From: Paracoccaceae bacterium
GTDB lineage: Bacteria; Pseudomonadota; Alphaproteobacteria; Rhodobacterales; Rhodobacteraceae
Assembly: GCA_009920225.1 (NCBI GenBank)
Contig: RGAJ01000139.1
Span: 1-5,610, forward strand
Length of the DNA stretch: 5,610 nt
Direction of reading: 5' to 3'
Shown here: in pieces, positions 1 to 4,240 of the stretch
Layout of the letters: each line of letters begins with the position of its first letter
Numbering within the stretch: the first letter of the stretch is position 1
The notes under the pieces: model-generated
What the model was told of the DNA's origin: nothing
The model's input: the letters and a program-made list of their open reading frames with translations, nothing else
Databases searched by the model: none
Position numbers and translations under genes: made by a program

Positions 1-333
1 ACCTGCCTGTTGATGTATCAACCCCCGCTTTCGGAAACGGGTCAAAAGCGGCTTGGCGTTTTGCGCGATACAGAAGACGGATTTGTCATTGCACAAACAG
101 ATTTAGAAATGCGCGGATCCGGTGATTTGATCGGTACCGCACAATCGGGTCTGCCACGATTTCGAATCGCGGATTTGGACAGCATGTCAGGATTGATGGC
201 CGTAGCGCAAAAAGACGCGCGAAATCTGCTTTTGTCGGATCCCACACTTACGACACCCCGTGGAACAGCGGCGCGGCTGTTGCTGTGGTTCATGGAACAA
301 GAAAAATCTATTCGTTTAATATCAGTAGGTTAG
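1..333 (+). CDS. recG: ATP-dependent DNA helicase RecG, C-terminal part (5' truncated by window edge)
   Basis: Frame 1 is open from the first base to a TAG at 331-333, giving the last 110 residues. The segment LSETGQKRLGVLRDTEDGF, then FVIAQTDLEMRGSGDLIGT and SGLPRFRIADL, matches the conserved C-terminal end of RecG: the end of helicase domain 2 and the following motif with the invariant E-[MI]-R-G-x-G-[ED]-L-[LI]-G-T. RecG is a monomeric superfamily 2 helicase that remodels stalled forks and Holliday junctions in the cytoplasm. The helicase core and N-terminal wedge domain lie upstream of the window. The last codons lie in an AT-rich inverted repeat that may end the transcript. It is followed at once by an SOS-type operator and a small gene, so two DNA-damage-linked genes are neighbours, although no LexA box for recG itself is visible here. 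Confidence 0.96.
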   Translation, partial: TCLLMYQPPLSETGQKRLGVLRDTEDGFVIAQTDLEMRGSGDLIGTAQSGLPRFRIADLDSMSGLMAVAQKDARNLLLSDPTLTTPRGTAARLLLWFMEQEKSIRLISVG

Positions 334-339
334 ATTTTT
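302..339 (+). terminator. AT-rich inverted repeat at the recG 3' end, possible weak terminator
   Basis: AAAAATCTA (302-310) and TAGATTTTT (331-339) form a perfect 9-bp inverted repeat with a 20-base loop. The right arm starts at the recG stop codon and ends in five T. The stem is almost all A-T, so it would be a weak intrinsic terminator. The right arm can also pair with AAAATCTA at 349-356 (10-base loop), so two hairpins exclude each other. Confidence 0.35.
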
Positions 340-403
340 GTTCTCATGAAAATCTATTAATGTTCTCATAAAGTTCTTTACAGTGCGTTAAGAGTATGAG
401 AAC
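340..403. repeat. Three copies of the octamer GTTCTCAT around the SOS box
   Basis: GTTCTCAT is found at 340-347 (+), 362-369 (+) and 396-403 (read on the minus strand). The two direct copies start 22 bases apart, close to two helical turns, so they would face the same side of the DNA. The middle copy is the left part of the consensus LexA box. The first is followed by AATC instead of GTTC at the N7 position, so it is at best a weak second site. Confidence 0.6.
362..376 (+). promoter_or_regulatory. LexA (SOS) box, GTTC-N7-GTTC
   Basis: GTTCTCATAAAGTTC is an exact match to the direct-repeat LexA operator of alphaproteobacteria (GTTC-N7-GTTC, known from Rhodobacter). It lies 56 bases upstream of the start of the 40-codon gene at 433, a position fit to cover its promoter. 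The octamer GTTCTCAT also occurs at 340-347 and, inverted, at 396-403. The right place, exact spacing and repeated half-sites make chance unlikely, but LexA binding is inferred. Confidence 0.75.
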
Positions 404-418
404 AAAGTAGCAACACAT

Positions 419-426
419 GAGGAGGT
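419..426 (+). promoter_or_regulatory. Strong ribosome binding site of the 40-codon gene
   Basis: GAGGAGGT is an almost full anti-Shine-Dalgarno match and lies six bases before the ATG at 433. It is the strongest ribosome binding site in the window and the main reason to accept this short reading frame. It overlaps the ATG at 417, which argues against initiation there. Confidence 0.8.
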
Positions 427-432
427 GCAGCA

Positions 433-555
433 ATGTCCACAGAAATCAAATCTATCTTGCAAAACAGCAAAGCCAATTTGGTATCAGATATGATCGGCGC
501 GTTGTCGTTGGTTGTGATTTTGGTGGGTGGGTTGCATCTGCCTGGGTTGTTCTGA
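433..555 (+). CDS. Predicted SOS-controlled small single-span membrane protein (40 aa)
   Basis: I do not recognise this protein by name. ATG at 433 and TGA at 553-555 give 40 residues. Residues 1-19 are polar and could form an amphipathic helix (MSTEIKSILQ, then NSKANLVSD). Residues 20-40 are almost wholly hydrophobic, with core ALSLVVILVGG, and end HLPGLF, fitting one inner-membrane span with a very short tail. It is probably missed by gene finders because of its length. Support comes from the very strong ribosome binding site, the exact LexA box upstream and the intrinsic terminator at 680-710 that would end its mRNA. Known LexA-controlled peptides of this kind are Caulobacter SidA (29 aa, blocks division) and E. 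coli TisB (29 aa, depolarises the membrane). I infer an analogous damage-response role only from size, hydrophobicity and regulation. Coding and membrane location look likely; the function is open. Confidence 0.72.
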   Translation: MSTEIKSILQNSKANLVSDMIGALSLVVILVGGLHLPGLF

Positions 556-576
556 CCCGTTTATGTGTCTGCCTTA

Positions 577-670
577 GTATGATCGTCGGCCTATCCCAAA
601 TCTGATCTATTTGTCCCTCAAAACCCATGGGGATCCGCCTTATCCCCTTAATAGATCACGACGATCATAC
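577..670 (+). other. Nested inverted repeats: structured 3' UTR or small RNA
   Basis: Three stems nest in 94 bases. P1 is GTATGATCGTCG (577-588) with CGACGATCATAC (659-670), 12 perfect pairs. P2 is TGATCTATT (603-611) with AATAGATCA (650-658), 9 perfect pairs that stack directly on P1 on the 3' side, with a 14-base bulge on the 5' side. P3 is GGGGAT (629-634) with ATCCCC (642-647), closing a 7-base loop. It lies between the stop of the 40-codon gene and the terminator at 680-710, so it is probably transcribed on the plus strand. It matches no RNA family I know. It could be a structured 3' UTR, an independent sRNA, or a palindromic repeat element. Confidence 0.55.
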
Positions 671-679
671 GACTTTATC

Positions 680-710
680 CCGCCGCGTTCTGCCAGACGC
701 GGCGGTTTTT
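680..710 (+). terminator. Intrinsic terminator of the small-protein transcript
   Basis: CCGCCGCGT (680-688) pairs perfectly with ACGCGGCGG (697-705) over 9 bp with an 8-base loop and is followed by five T (706-710). The T run fixes the direction as plus strand. It defines the 3' end of whatever is transcribed across 433-670. Confidence 0.9.
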
Positions 711-733
711 ATATGATGACTTGGGGCTAGGAA

Positions 734-760
734 CGAAAAGGGCGGCCACATGGACCGCCC
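734..760 (-). terminator. Intrinsic terminator of asd
   Basis: On the minus strand GGGCGG (760-755) pairs with CCGCCC (745-740) around a 9-base loop and is followed by TTTTCGTT. It starts 25 bases past the asd stop codon. With the plus-strand terminator at 680-710 it insulates the two convergent transcripts from each other. Confidence 0.8.
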
Positions 761-785
761 GAAAAGATGTTCATTCAGCCAAAGG

Positions 786-1907
786 TTACTGTTCGATCAA
801 AATCCGCAACATGCGGCGCAAGGGCTCTGCCGCACCCCACAACAATTGGTCGCCAACGGTGAACGCGTTGAGATATTCCGAGCCAAGGTTCATTTTGCGC
901 AGACGTCCCACTGGAACGCTGAGCGTGCCGGTAACCCGCGCAGGGCTGAGTTCGGCAACCGTGGTCGCACGATCGTTTGGAATGACCTTGGACCATGCAT
1001 TTGCCTCGTCAATCATCGCGGTGATTTCATCCATCGGCACGTCGCGCTTTAATTTGATGGTCAAGGCTTGGCTGTGGCAGCGCATCGCGCCGATCCGCAC
1101 GCAGGTGCCATCAATCGCAATTGGGTTATCTGATCGACCAAGGATTTTGTTGGTTTCAACAAATCCTTTCCATTCTTCTTTGGATTGACCGTTGTCCAAC
1201 GCGACATCGATCCAAGGGATCAAGCTGCCGCCCAAGGCCGCGCCAAAGTTTTCGGTCGGAAATCCATCTGATCGCATTGTTTCGGTCACGATACGGTCAA
1301 TATCCAAAATGGCAGAGGACGGATCCGCCAACAAATCGGCGACGCTGTCACGCAATGCGCCCATTTGTGACAAAAGCTCGCGCATGTTGCGCGCGCCTGC
1401 GCCGGATGCTGCTTGGTATGTCATGGATGTGGCCCATTCGACCAAATCATTTTGGAACAATCCACCCAGACCCATTAACATCAGGCTGACAGTACAGTTG
1501 CCGCCTACGAAATCTTTTTTGCCCGCCATCAATGCCGCATCAATGACGTTGCGGTTGACGGGATCCAAAATAATTGTTGCGTCTTTGTCCATACGCAGGG
1601 CAGAGGCCGCATCAATCCAAAATCCGGTCCATCCGGCCGCGCGCAGTTTTGGGAATACGTCCTTGGTGTAATCGCCACCTTGACATGTTACGATTGCATC
1701 CATTGACGACAAGGCCGCGATGTCATGGGCGTTTTGCAATGGTGCTGCGCCATTGCCCATGTCCGGGCCCATTTGACCCGCTTGGGACGTCGTGAAAAAC
1801 ACCGCCTCGTCGAAATGGGAAAAATCGTTTTCTTCGCGCATGCGGTCCATCAAAACGGATCCCACCATGCCACGCCATCCAACAAACCCTACGCGCTTGA
1901 TCGCCAT
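786..1907 (-). CDS. asd: Aspartate-semialdehyde dehydrogenase
   Basis: This enzyme reduces beta-aspartyl phosphate to aspartate semialdehyde with NADPH, in the cytoplasm, the branch step to lysine/diaminopimelate, threonine and methionine. The 373-residue product is close to the E. coli enzyme over its whole length. It has the N-terminal dinucleotide-binding motif [11 protein letters not shown] (residues 7-17), the catalytic cysteine in [10 protein letters not shown] (Cys138), the substrate-binding Arg271 and the general-base His278 in [12 protein letters not shown], and the C-terminal block [19 protein letters not shown]. The start chosen is ATG at 1907-1905, because AAGGA (1920-1916) lies eight bases before it. 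A GTG two codons upstream (1913) would have only two bases of spacing. TAA is at 788-786. It is monocistronic, with its own terminator at 734-760. It belongs to the gammaproteobacterial-type Asd subfamily, not the shorter type of many Gram-positives. Confidence 0.97.
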   Translation of the reverse strand: MAIKRVGFVGWRGMVGSVLMDRMREENDFSHFDEAVFFTTSQAGQMGPDMGNGAAPLQNAHDIAALSSMDAIVTCQGGDYTKDVFPKLRAAGWTGFWIDAASALRMDKDATIILDPVNRNVIDAALMAGKKDFVGGNCTVSLMLMGLGGLFQNDLVEWATSMTYQAASGAGARNMRELLSQMGALRDSVADLLADPSSAILDIDRIVTETMRSDGFPTENFGAALGGSLIPWIDVALDNGQSKEEWKGFVETNKILGRSDNPIAIDGTCVRIGAMRCHSQALTIKLKRDVPMDEITAMIDEANAWSKVIPNDRATTVAELSPARVTGTLSVPVGRLRKMNLGSEYLNAFTVGDQLLWGAAEPLRRMLRILIEQ

Positions 1908-1915
1908 TTGCACAT

Positions 1916-1920
1916 TCCTT
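1916..1920 (-). promoter_or_regulatory. Ribosome binding site that decides the asd start
   Basis: AAGGA on the minus strand is eight bases before ATG 1907 and only two before the in-frame GTG 1913. It supports the shorter 373-residue Asd. Confidence 0.6.
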
Positions 1921-2028
1921 GCCTAAAGTGGTCGATGTTTCCTGATCGGCCATGGTCAAAATTTTCGACTGCGTTCCTAGTGGAATTGGAACGTAGTGGC
2001 AATGGTATCGAGCCCCAGTTTTGCTATA

Positions 2029-2043
2029 TTTTCATAGTGAAAA
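2029..2043. promoter_or_regulatory. Palindrome TTTTCA-N3-TGAAAA in the asd/lipoprotein spacer
   Basis: TTTTCA (2029-2034) and TGAAAA (2038-2043) are perfect inverted arms around TAG. The element sits in the AT-rich middle of the divergent spacer next to a TATATT (2025-2030) that could be a -10 hexamer on the plus strand. It may be an operator, but I cannot assign it to a regulator. Confidence 0.3.
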
Positions 2044-2068
2044 CAAAAATGAACGTTGATCGCGCGCG

Positions 2069-2083
2069 TTAATCAATTCTTAA
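2069..2083. promoter_or_regulatory. CtrA-type box TTAA-N7-TTAA upstream of the lipoprotein gene
   Basis: TTAATCAATTCTTAA is an exact match to the full CtrA binding site (TTAA-N7-TTAA) of alphaproteobacteria. It ends 24 bases before the lipoprotein ATG. Many CtrA-activated promoters have the box over the -35 region. That would put the -10 near TATTTC (2095-2100) and the transcript start close to the ATG. The motif is AT-rich and can arise by chance. Confidence 0.4.
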
Positions 2084-2107
2084 GATGCCGTTTGTATTTC
2101 ATTAAGG

Positions 2108-2743
2108 ATGAAAAACACTCTCGTTGCTATCTTTTTATGTTGTTTTCTTGCATCTTGTGGCGGGGGCGGCGGGTCCGTCAGTGTCGTGTCAACCAGTGCT
2201 CAAGACACTGCTTATAGCTTTGTTTCGCCTGATCTCACGCTTCAGGGGGACAAGTTTCGTGTTGTGGTCGATGGGACAGGGGTCGATTTGCCGCATCCGA
2301 TTTGGAAAGATGACTTTACATCGGGCGGGGATGGTATAGTTGATTACGTGGCCGTGCGTTCGGACGATTTTGTCGCGGTGGCGGGTATTTATGACGACAC
2401 ACCGTTTGCGCGGGTCACAGGGGATTATGCGGCGCCTGCGACGGATCAATCTGTAACCTATCAGGGTAAAATCGTGCTTCACTCTGGTGAAACGACCGTA
2501 TCAGCGCCGATGGATCTCACACTGTATATGGGGTGGACAATTCCACGACTGCTTGGAAACTTGCCCGCGCATCAATTGGATGTATCTGCGAGTATGGACG
2601 CCAAGGGCGCGCTAACCGGTACTGTTGGGTACAGCGGGTCTTATTCTGATTTAACGGGGGGTGTTTTCGGCCAATCGGGTTTGGGTGCTGCCTTTGCAGG
2701 GTCCGAATTCTATGATGTGATCAAGGAAACGCGGGTTAAATGA
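2108..2743 (+). CDS. Lipoprotein, possibly related to transferrin-binding-protein-like (TbpB-type) barrels
   Basis: The 211-residue product has a lipoprotein signal: Lys2, hydrophobic residues 5-14 and lipobox LASC with the acylated Cys17, then a run of five Gly and a Ser/Val-rich linker. Glycine at position +2 favours outer-membrane sorting by the rule known from E. coli. The rest lacks further membrane spans and is rich in alternating polar/hydrophobic strands. The end, around residues 168-198 (ALTGTVGYSGSYSDLTG then GVFGQSGLGAAFAG), resembles the terminal beta-barrel repeat with a G-x-F-G-x-x-x-x-x-A-x-F-x-G pattern in TbpB-like surface lipoproteins, but the protein is much shorter than TbpB. 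A ligand is not inferable. AAGG (2104-2107) directly abuts the ATG, too close to act as a normal ribosome binding site. The start may be leaderless; upstream in-frame sequence reaches a stop at 2081-2083 without a better start. Lipoprotein nature is well supported, family membership only moderately. Confidence 0.85.
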   Translation: MKNTLVAIFLCCFLASCGGGGGSVSVVSTSAQDTAYSFVSPDLTLQGDKFRVVVDGTGVDLPHPIWKDDFTSGGDGIVDYVAVRSDDFVAVAGIYDDTPFARVTGDYAAPATDQSVTYQGKIVLHSGETTVSAPMDLTLYMGWTIPRLLGNLPAHQLDVSASMDAKGALTGTVGYSGSYSDLTGGVFGQSGLGAAFAGSEFYDVIKETRVK

Positions 2744-2766
2744 CCTAAGTTTGGGGCGCGTTTTTT
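2727..2766. terminator. Possible bidirectional terminator across the convergent 3' ends
   Basis: AAACGCG (2727-2733) and CGCGTTT (2757-2763) are perfect 7-bp arms around a 23-base loop, with six T at 2761-2766 on the plus strand. It covers the stop codons of both convergent genes (TGA 2741-2743 and, on the minus strand, TAG 2747-2745). On the minus strand the arm is followed by CC after only three T, so it would be weaker that way. The large loop lowers confidence. Confidence 0.45.
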
Positions 2767-2975
2767 AACTTGGCCGCTTCGTCTTTCAAGAATTCGCGTG
2801 CGCGCCGTTCGGCCAAGCGCACGCGAATTGATGTCATATAGGCTTCTTCCATCGTGGATGAGGTCGCCGCCAAAATTTTGGCCGTTTTGTAAATGATGTC
2901 ATCGTCGCCCGCGCGGGTGGCAACGGCGATTGCGTCTTTGGCCAATGCGTCGGCAAGATCGTCTATGACACTCAT
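2745..2975 (-). CDS. Small helical protein of unknown function (76 aa)
   Basis: I do not recognise the family. The product is 76 residues, rich in Ala, Glu, Asp, Lys and Arg and predicted wholly helical, without signal peptide, membrane span or cysteine, so it is probably cytoplasmic. An acidic N-terminal third (MSVIDDLADALAKD, GDDD) is followed by a basic helix around residues 51-70 (RVRLAERRAREFLKDEAAKL) that could form a coiled coil. ATG 2975-2973 begins four bases after the TAA of the hydrolase gene and has no clear ribosome binding site, so translation is probably coupled to the upstream gene. Its 3' end is one base from that of the convergent lipoprotein gene. Reality as a gene is supported by the tight operon spacing and the compact packing of the locus. 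Function cannot be inferred beyond co-expression with the hydrolase. Confidence 0.75.
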   Translation of the reverse strand: MSVIDDLADALAKDAIAVATRAGDDDIIYKTAKILAATSSTMEEAYMTSIRVRLAERRAREFLKDEAAKLKNAPQT

Positions 2976-2979
2976 CGTA

Positions 2980-3633
2980 TTACCGTGTGGTTTCGGTCAG
3001 GCGTTGTTTTACATAGCCTGTCACATGCTCGATCATTGGATCCATGTGCGGTTCTTCGAAAAAGTGGCCCGCGCCTTCCAATTGCGTATGTGTGATTGTG
3101 ATGCCGCGTTGTTCACGCAGCTTTTCAACCAAGCCTACGGTATCGGCAGGGGGTGCAATCCGATCCGCGGTGCCATTGATAATCAAACCTGACGACGGGC
3201 AGGGGGCAAGGAACGAAAAGTCATACATATTCGCAGGTGGGGCAACCGAAATGAATCCGGTGATTTCAGGACGCCGCATCAACAGCTGCATCCCGATCCA
3301 CGCCCCAAAGCTAAAGCCTGCAACCCAACAATGTTTTGAGTTGTTATTCATCGATTGCAAGTAATCCAACGCTGATGCCGCATCAGACAATTCGCCGATT
3401 CCTTGATCATATTCGCCTTGCGACCGACCCACGCCACGGAAGTTAAAGCGTAAAACCGTAAACCCCATTTTGTAAAAGGCATAGTGCAGGTTATAGACCA
3501 CCTTGTTGTTCATGGTGCCGCCAAACTGAGGGTGCGGATGCAATACAATAGCAATCGGCGCGTCGCGATCTTTTTGTGGATGATAACGACCTTCTAGGCG
3601 GCCTTCTGGGCCTGGAAAAATAACCTCGGGCAT
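2980..3633 (-). CDS. Alpha/beta hydrolase, dienelactone hydrolase-like (COG2945-type)
   Basis: The 217-residue cytoplasmic protein has a full alpha/beta hydrolase signature: HPHPQFGGTMNNK (residues 32-44, oxyanion region), LRFNFRGVGRSQG (61-73), the nucleophile elbow GFSFG with Ser108, Asp157 in INGTADRIAPP and His190 in EGAGHFFE. The HPHP motif and length fit the small uncharacterised COG2945 group of predicted esterases. The substrate is unknown. The start chosen is ATG 3633-3631, preceded by GAGGAG, though spacing of about 12 bases is long. A TTG 13 codons upstream (3672) would place this ribosome binding site inside the gene, so it is rejected. TAA lies at 2982-2980, four bases before the next gene. 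It is transcribed away from iscR and shares the 145-base control region with it, so operators there could act on both. Confidence 0.92.
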   Translation of the reverse strand: MPEVIFPGPEGRLEGRYHPQKDRDAPIAIVLHPHPQFGGTMNNKVVYNLHYAFYKMGFTVLRFNFRGVGRSQGEYDQGIGELSDAASALDYLQSMNNNSKHCWVAGFSFGAWIGMQLLMRRPEITGFISVAPPANMYDFSFLAPCPSSGLIINGTADRIAPPADTVGLVEKLREQRGITITHTQLEGAGHFFEEPHMDPMIEHVTGYVKQRLTETTR

Positions 3634-3665
3634 ATGCTGCTGTCTCTCCTCAGAGCTTCGAATTC

Positions 3666-3682
3666 TTGACAAATTGAGTCAA
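3666..3682. promoter_or_regulatory. Palindrome TTGAC-N7-GTCAA, candidate Rrf2-type (IscR) iron box
   Basis: TTGAC (3666-3670) and GTCAA (3678-3682) form a 17-bp palindrome. It fits TGA-N9-TCA, the pattern of the RirA/IRO iron box bound by an Rrf2-family regulator in Rhizobiales. In Rhodobacter IscR is reported to act at an analogous 'Iron-Rhodo-box', whose exact consensus I cannot recall. The left arm doubles as a perfect TTGACA -35 hexamer for iscR, so binding would block the promoter. Confidence 0.45.
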
Positions 3683-3694
3683 CCACTTTAGAAC
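3666..3694 (+). promoter_or_regulatory. Candidate promoter of the iscR-suf operon
   Basis: TTGACA (3666-3671) is a perfect -35 hexamer, followed after 17 bases by TAGAAC (3689-3694), which matches the -10 consensus at four of six positions. Both hexamers are covered by palindromic operators, which is what a repressible promoter would look like. A second -10 candidate is TAAAAT at 3713-3718, without a good -35. Confidence 0.4.
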
Positions 3695-3703
3695 GCTTCT
3701 AAA
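3687..3703. promoter_or_regulatory. Irr-type iron control element (ICE box) upstream of iscR
   Basis: TTTAGAACGCTTCTAAA is a perfect 7-3-7 palindrome and an exact match to the ICE motif TTTAGAA-N3-TTCTAAA bound by Irr, the haem/iron-responsive Fur-family regulator of alphaproteobacteria. It covers the proposed -10 hexamer of iscR. Irr typically represses iron-using pathways when iron is scarce, so this would shut down Fe-S assembly under iron limitation. Confidence 0.75.
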
Positions 3704-3720
3704 TACGTACCTTAAAATGG

Positions 3721-3742
3721 TCTCACTGAGATACTCACTGAG
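3721..3742. repeat. Tandem CTCACTGAG elements in the iscR leader
   Basis: CTCACTGAG occurs at 3722-3730 and 3734-3742, centres exactly 12 bases apart. Each copy is a palindrome around a central C (CTCA/TGAG); the first extends to TCTCA/TGAGA (3721-3731). The layout of two dyads about one helical turn apart suggests cooperative dimer binding downstream of, or at, the transcription start. The regulator is not identified; IscR is one option. Confidence 0.45.
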
Positions 3743-3778
3743 GACACCAAGGTCAATGAAATTACGGACTGTTTGCTT

Positions 3779-4240
3779 ATGAAACTCTCGACAAAAGGCA
3801 GATATGCCATGATTGCGCTGACCGATATGGCGTTGCAGTCTGCCGATAGCCTCATTTCGCTTGGGGATATCTCAAAACGCCAAGATATTTCTTTGGCCTA
3901 TTTGGAACAGTTGTTCGTCAAATTGCGCCGCGCAGGTTTGGTAGAATCGGTGCGTGGTCCGGGCGGTGGGTACAAATTGGCGCGTCCAACGGCGGAAATT
4001 CGTATTTTTGATGTTCTGTCAGCTGTCGATGAAACGATTGACGCTCTGCACAAGGGGGCAGGCGCATCGGGTGCCCTGTCTGGGTCAAAATCACAATCGC
4101 TGAACAATCGCCTTTGGGAAAGCTTGTCCGCACATGTCTATGTGTTTTTGCACCAAACGCGGCTGTCGGACGTGGTGGAGAATACACTTGCCCCCTGTCC
4201 AGCGGTGCCAAACCTCTTTTCGATTGTGGATGAGGACTAG
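3779..4240 (+). CDS. iscR: Rrf2-family regulator IscR, single-cysteine Rhodobacterales type
   Basis: The 153-residue protein starts MKLSTKGRYAMIALTDMAL and contains the Rrf2 winged helix: helix-turn-helix around residues 27-52 (ISKRQDISLAYLEQLF), wing SVRGPGGGYKLARP (57-70) and the dimerisation helix ending in SAVDETIDAL. In E. coli IscR three cysteines and a histidine in the following loop hold a [2Fe-2S] cluster. Here that loop (HKGAGASGALSGSKSQSLNN) has no cysteine, and Asn stands where the ligand His would be. The only cysteine is Cys140 in LAPCPAVPNL. Rhodobacteraceae IscR is reported to have one cysteine and still bind a cluster and repress iron genes, so this is a lineage trait, not damage. 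ATG 3779 is chosen over an in-frame TTG at 3773. The stop TAG (4238-4240) overlaps the GTG of the desulfurase by one base. It probably represses its own operon. Confidence 0.93.
   Translation: MKLSTKGRYAMIALTDMALQSADSLISLGDISKRQDISLAYLEQLFVKLRRAGLVESVRGPGGGYKLARPTAEIRIFDVLSAVDETIDALHKGAGASGALSGSKSQSLNNRLWESLSAHVYVFLHQTRLSDVVENTLAPCPAVPNLFSIVDED

Noticed and set aside
417..605. 62-codon frame starting at ATG 417, overlapping the 40-codon gene in another frame
   Set aside because: No ribosome binding site precedes ATG 417 (the strong one lies inside it), it runs into the structured region, and the 433-555 frame has the better start and a coherent membrane protein.
577..670. Nested inverted repeat as a transposon or MITE end pair
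   Set aside because: No flanking target-site duplication is visible and the arms carry no recognisable terminal-repeat motif; kept instead as a transcribed structured element, though a copy search would be decisive.
721..1188. Long plus-strand frames opposite asd (also 750-1052, 1192-1671 and 1725-2072)
   Set aside because: They are antisense to a clear asd gene, lack ribosome binding sites and give unnatural Arg/Ser/Pro-rich products; the first also runs through the asd terminator.
1723..1959. Minus-strand 78-codon frame overlapping the asd start in another frame, considered as a leader peptide
   Set aside because: It runs far into asd, has no recognisable leader features, and its sequence is a frame-shifted version of the Asd N terminus.
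1972..1993. Inverted repeat CGTTCC / GGAACG in the asd leader, considered as an attenuator or LexA site
   Set aside because: The spacing does not fit GTTC-N7-GTTC, the hairpin is short, and no T tract follows on the minus strand.
115..3043. Seven GGATCC hexamers (115, 237, 631, 1321, 1561, 1857 and 3038), more than expected by chance in 5.6 kb
   Set aside because: Six of the seven are inside three ordinary coding genes (recG, asd and the hydrolase) and fit Gly-Ser or Asp-Pro type codon pairs; no spacing or orientation pattern suggests a function.
3666..3672. TTG at 3672 as the hydrolase start
   Set aside because: It would add 13 poorly conserved-looking residues encoded by the GAGGAG region and lies in the TTGAC-N7-GTCAA operator; ATG 3633 begins the homologous domain.
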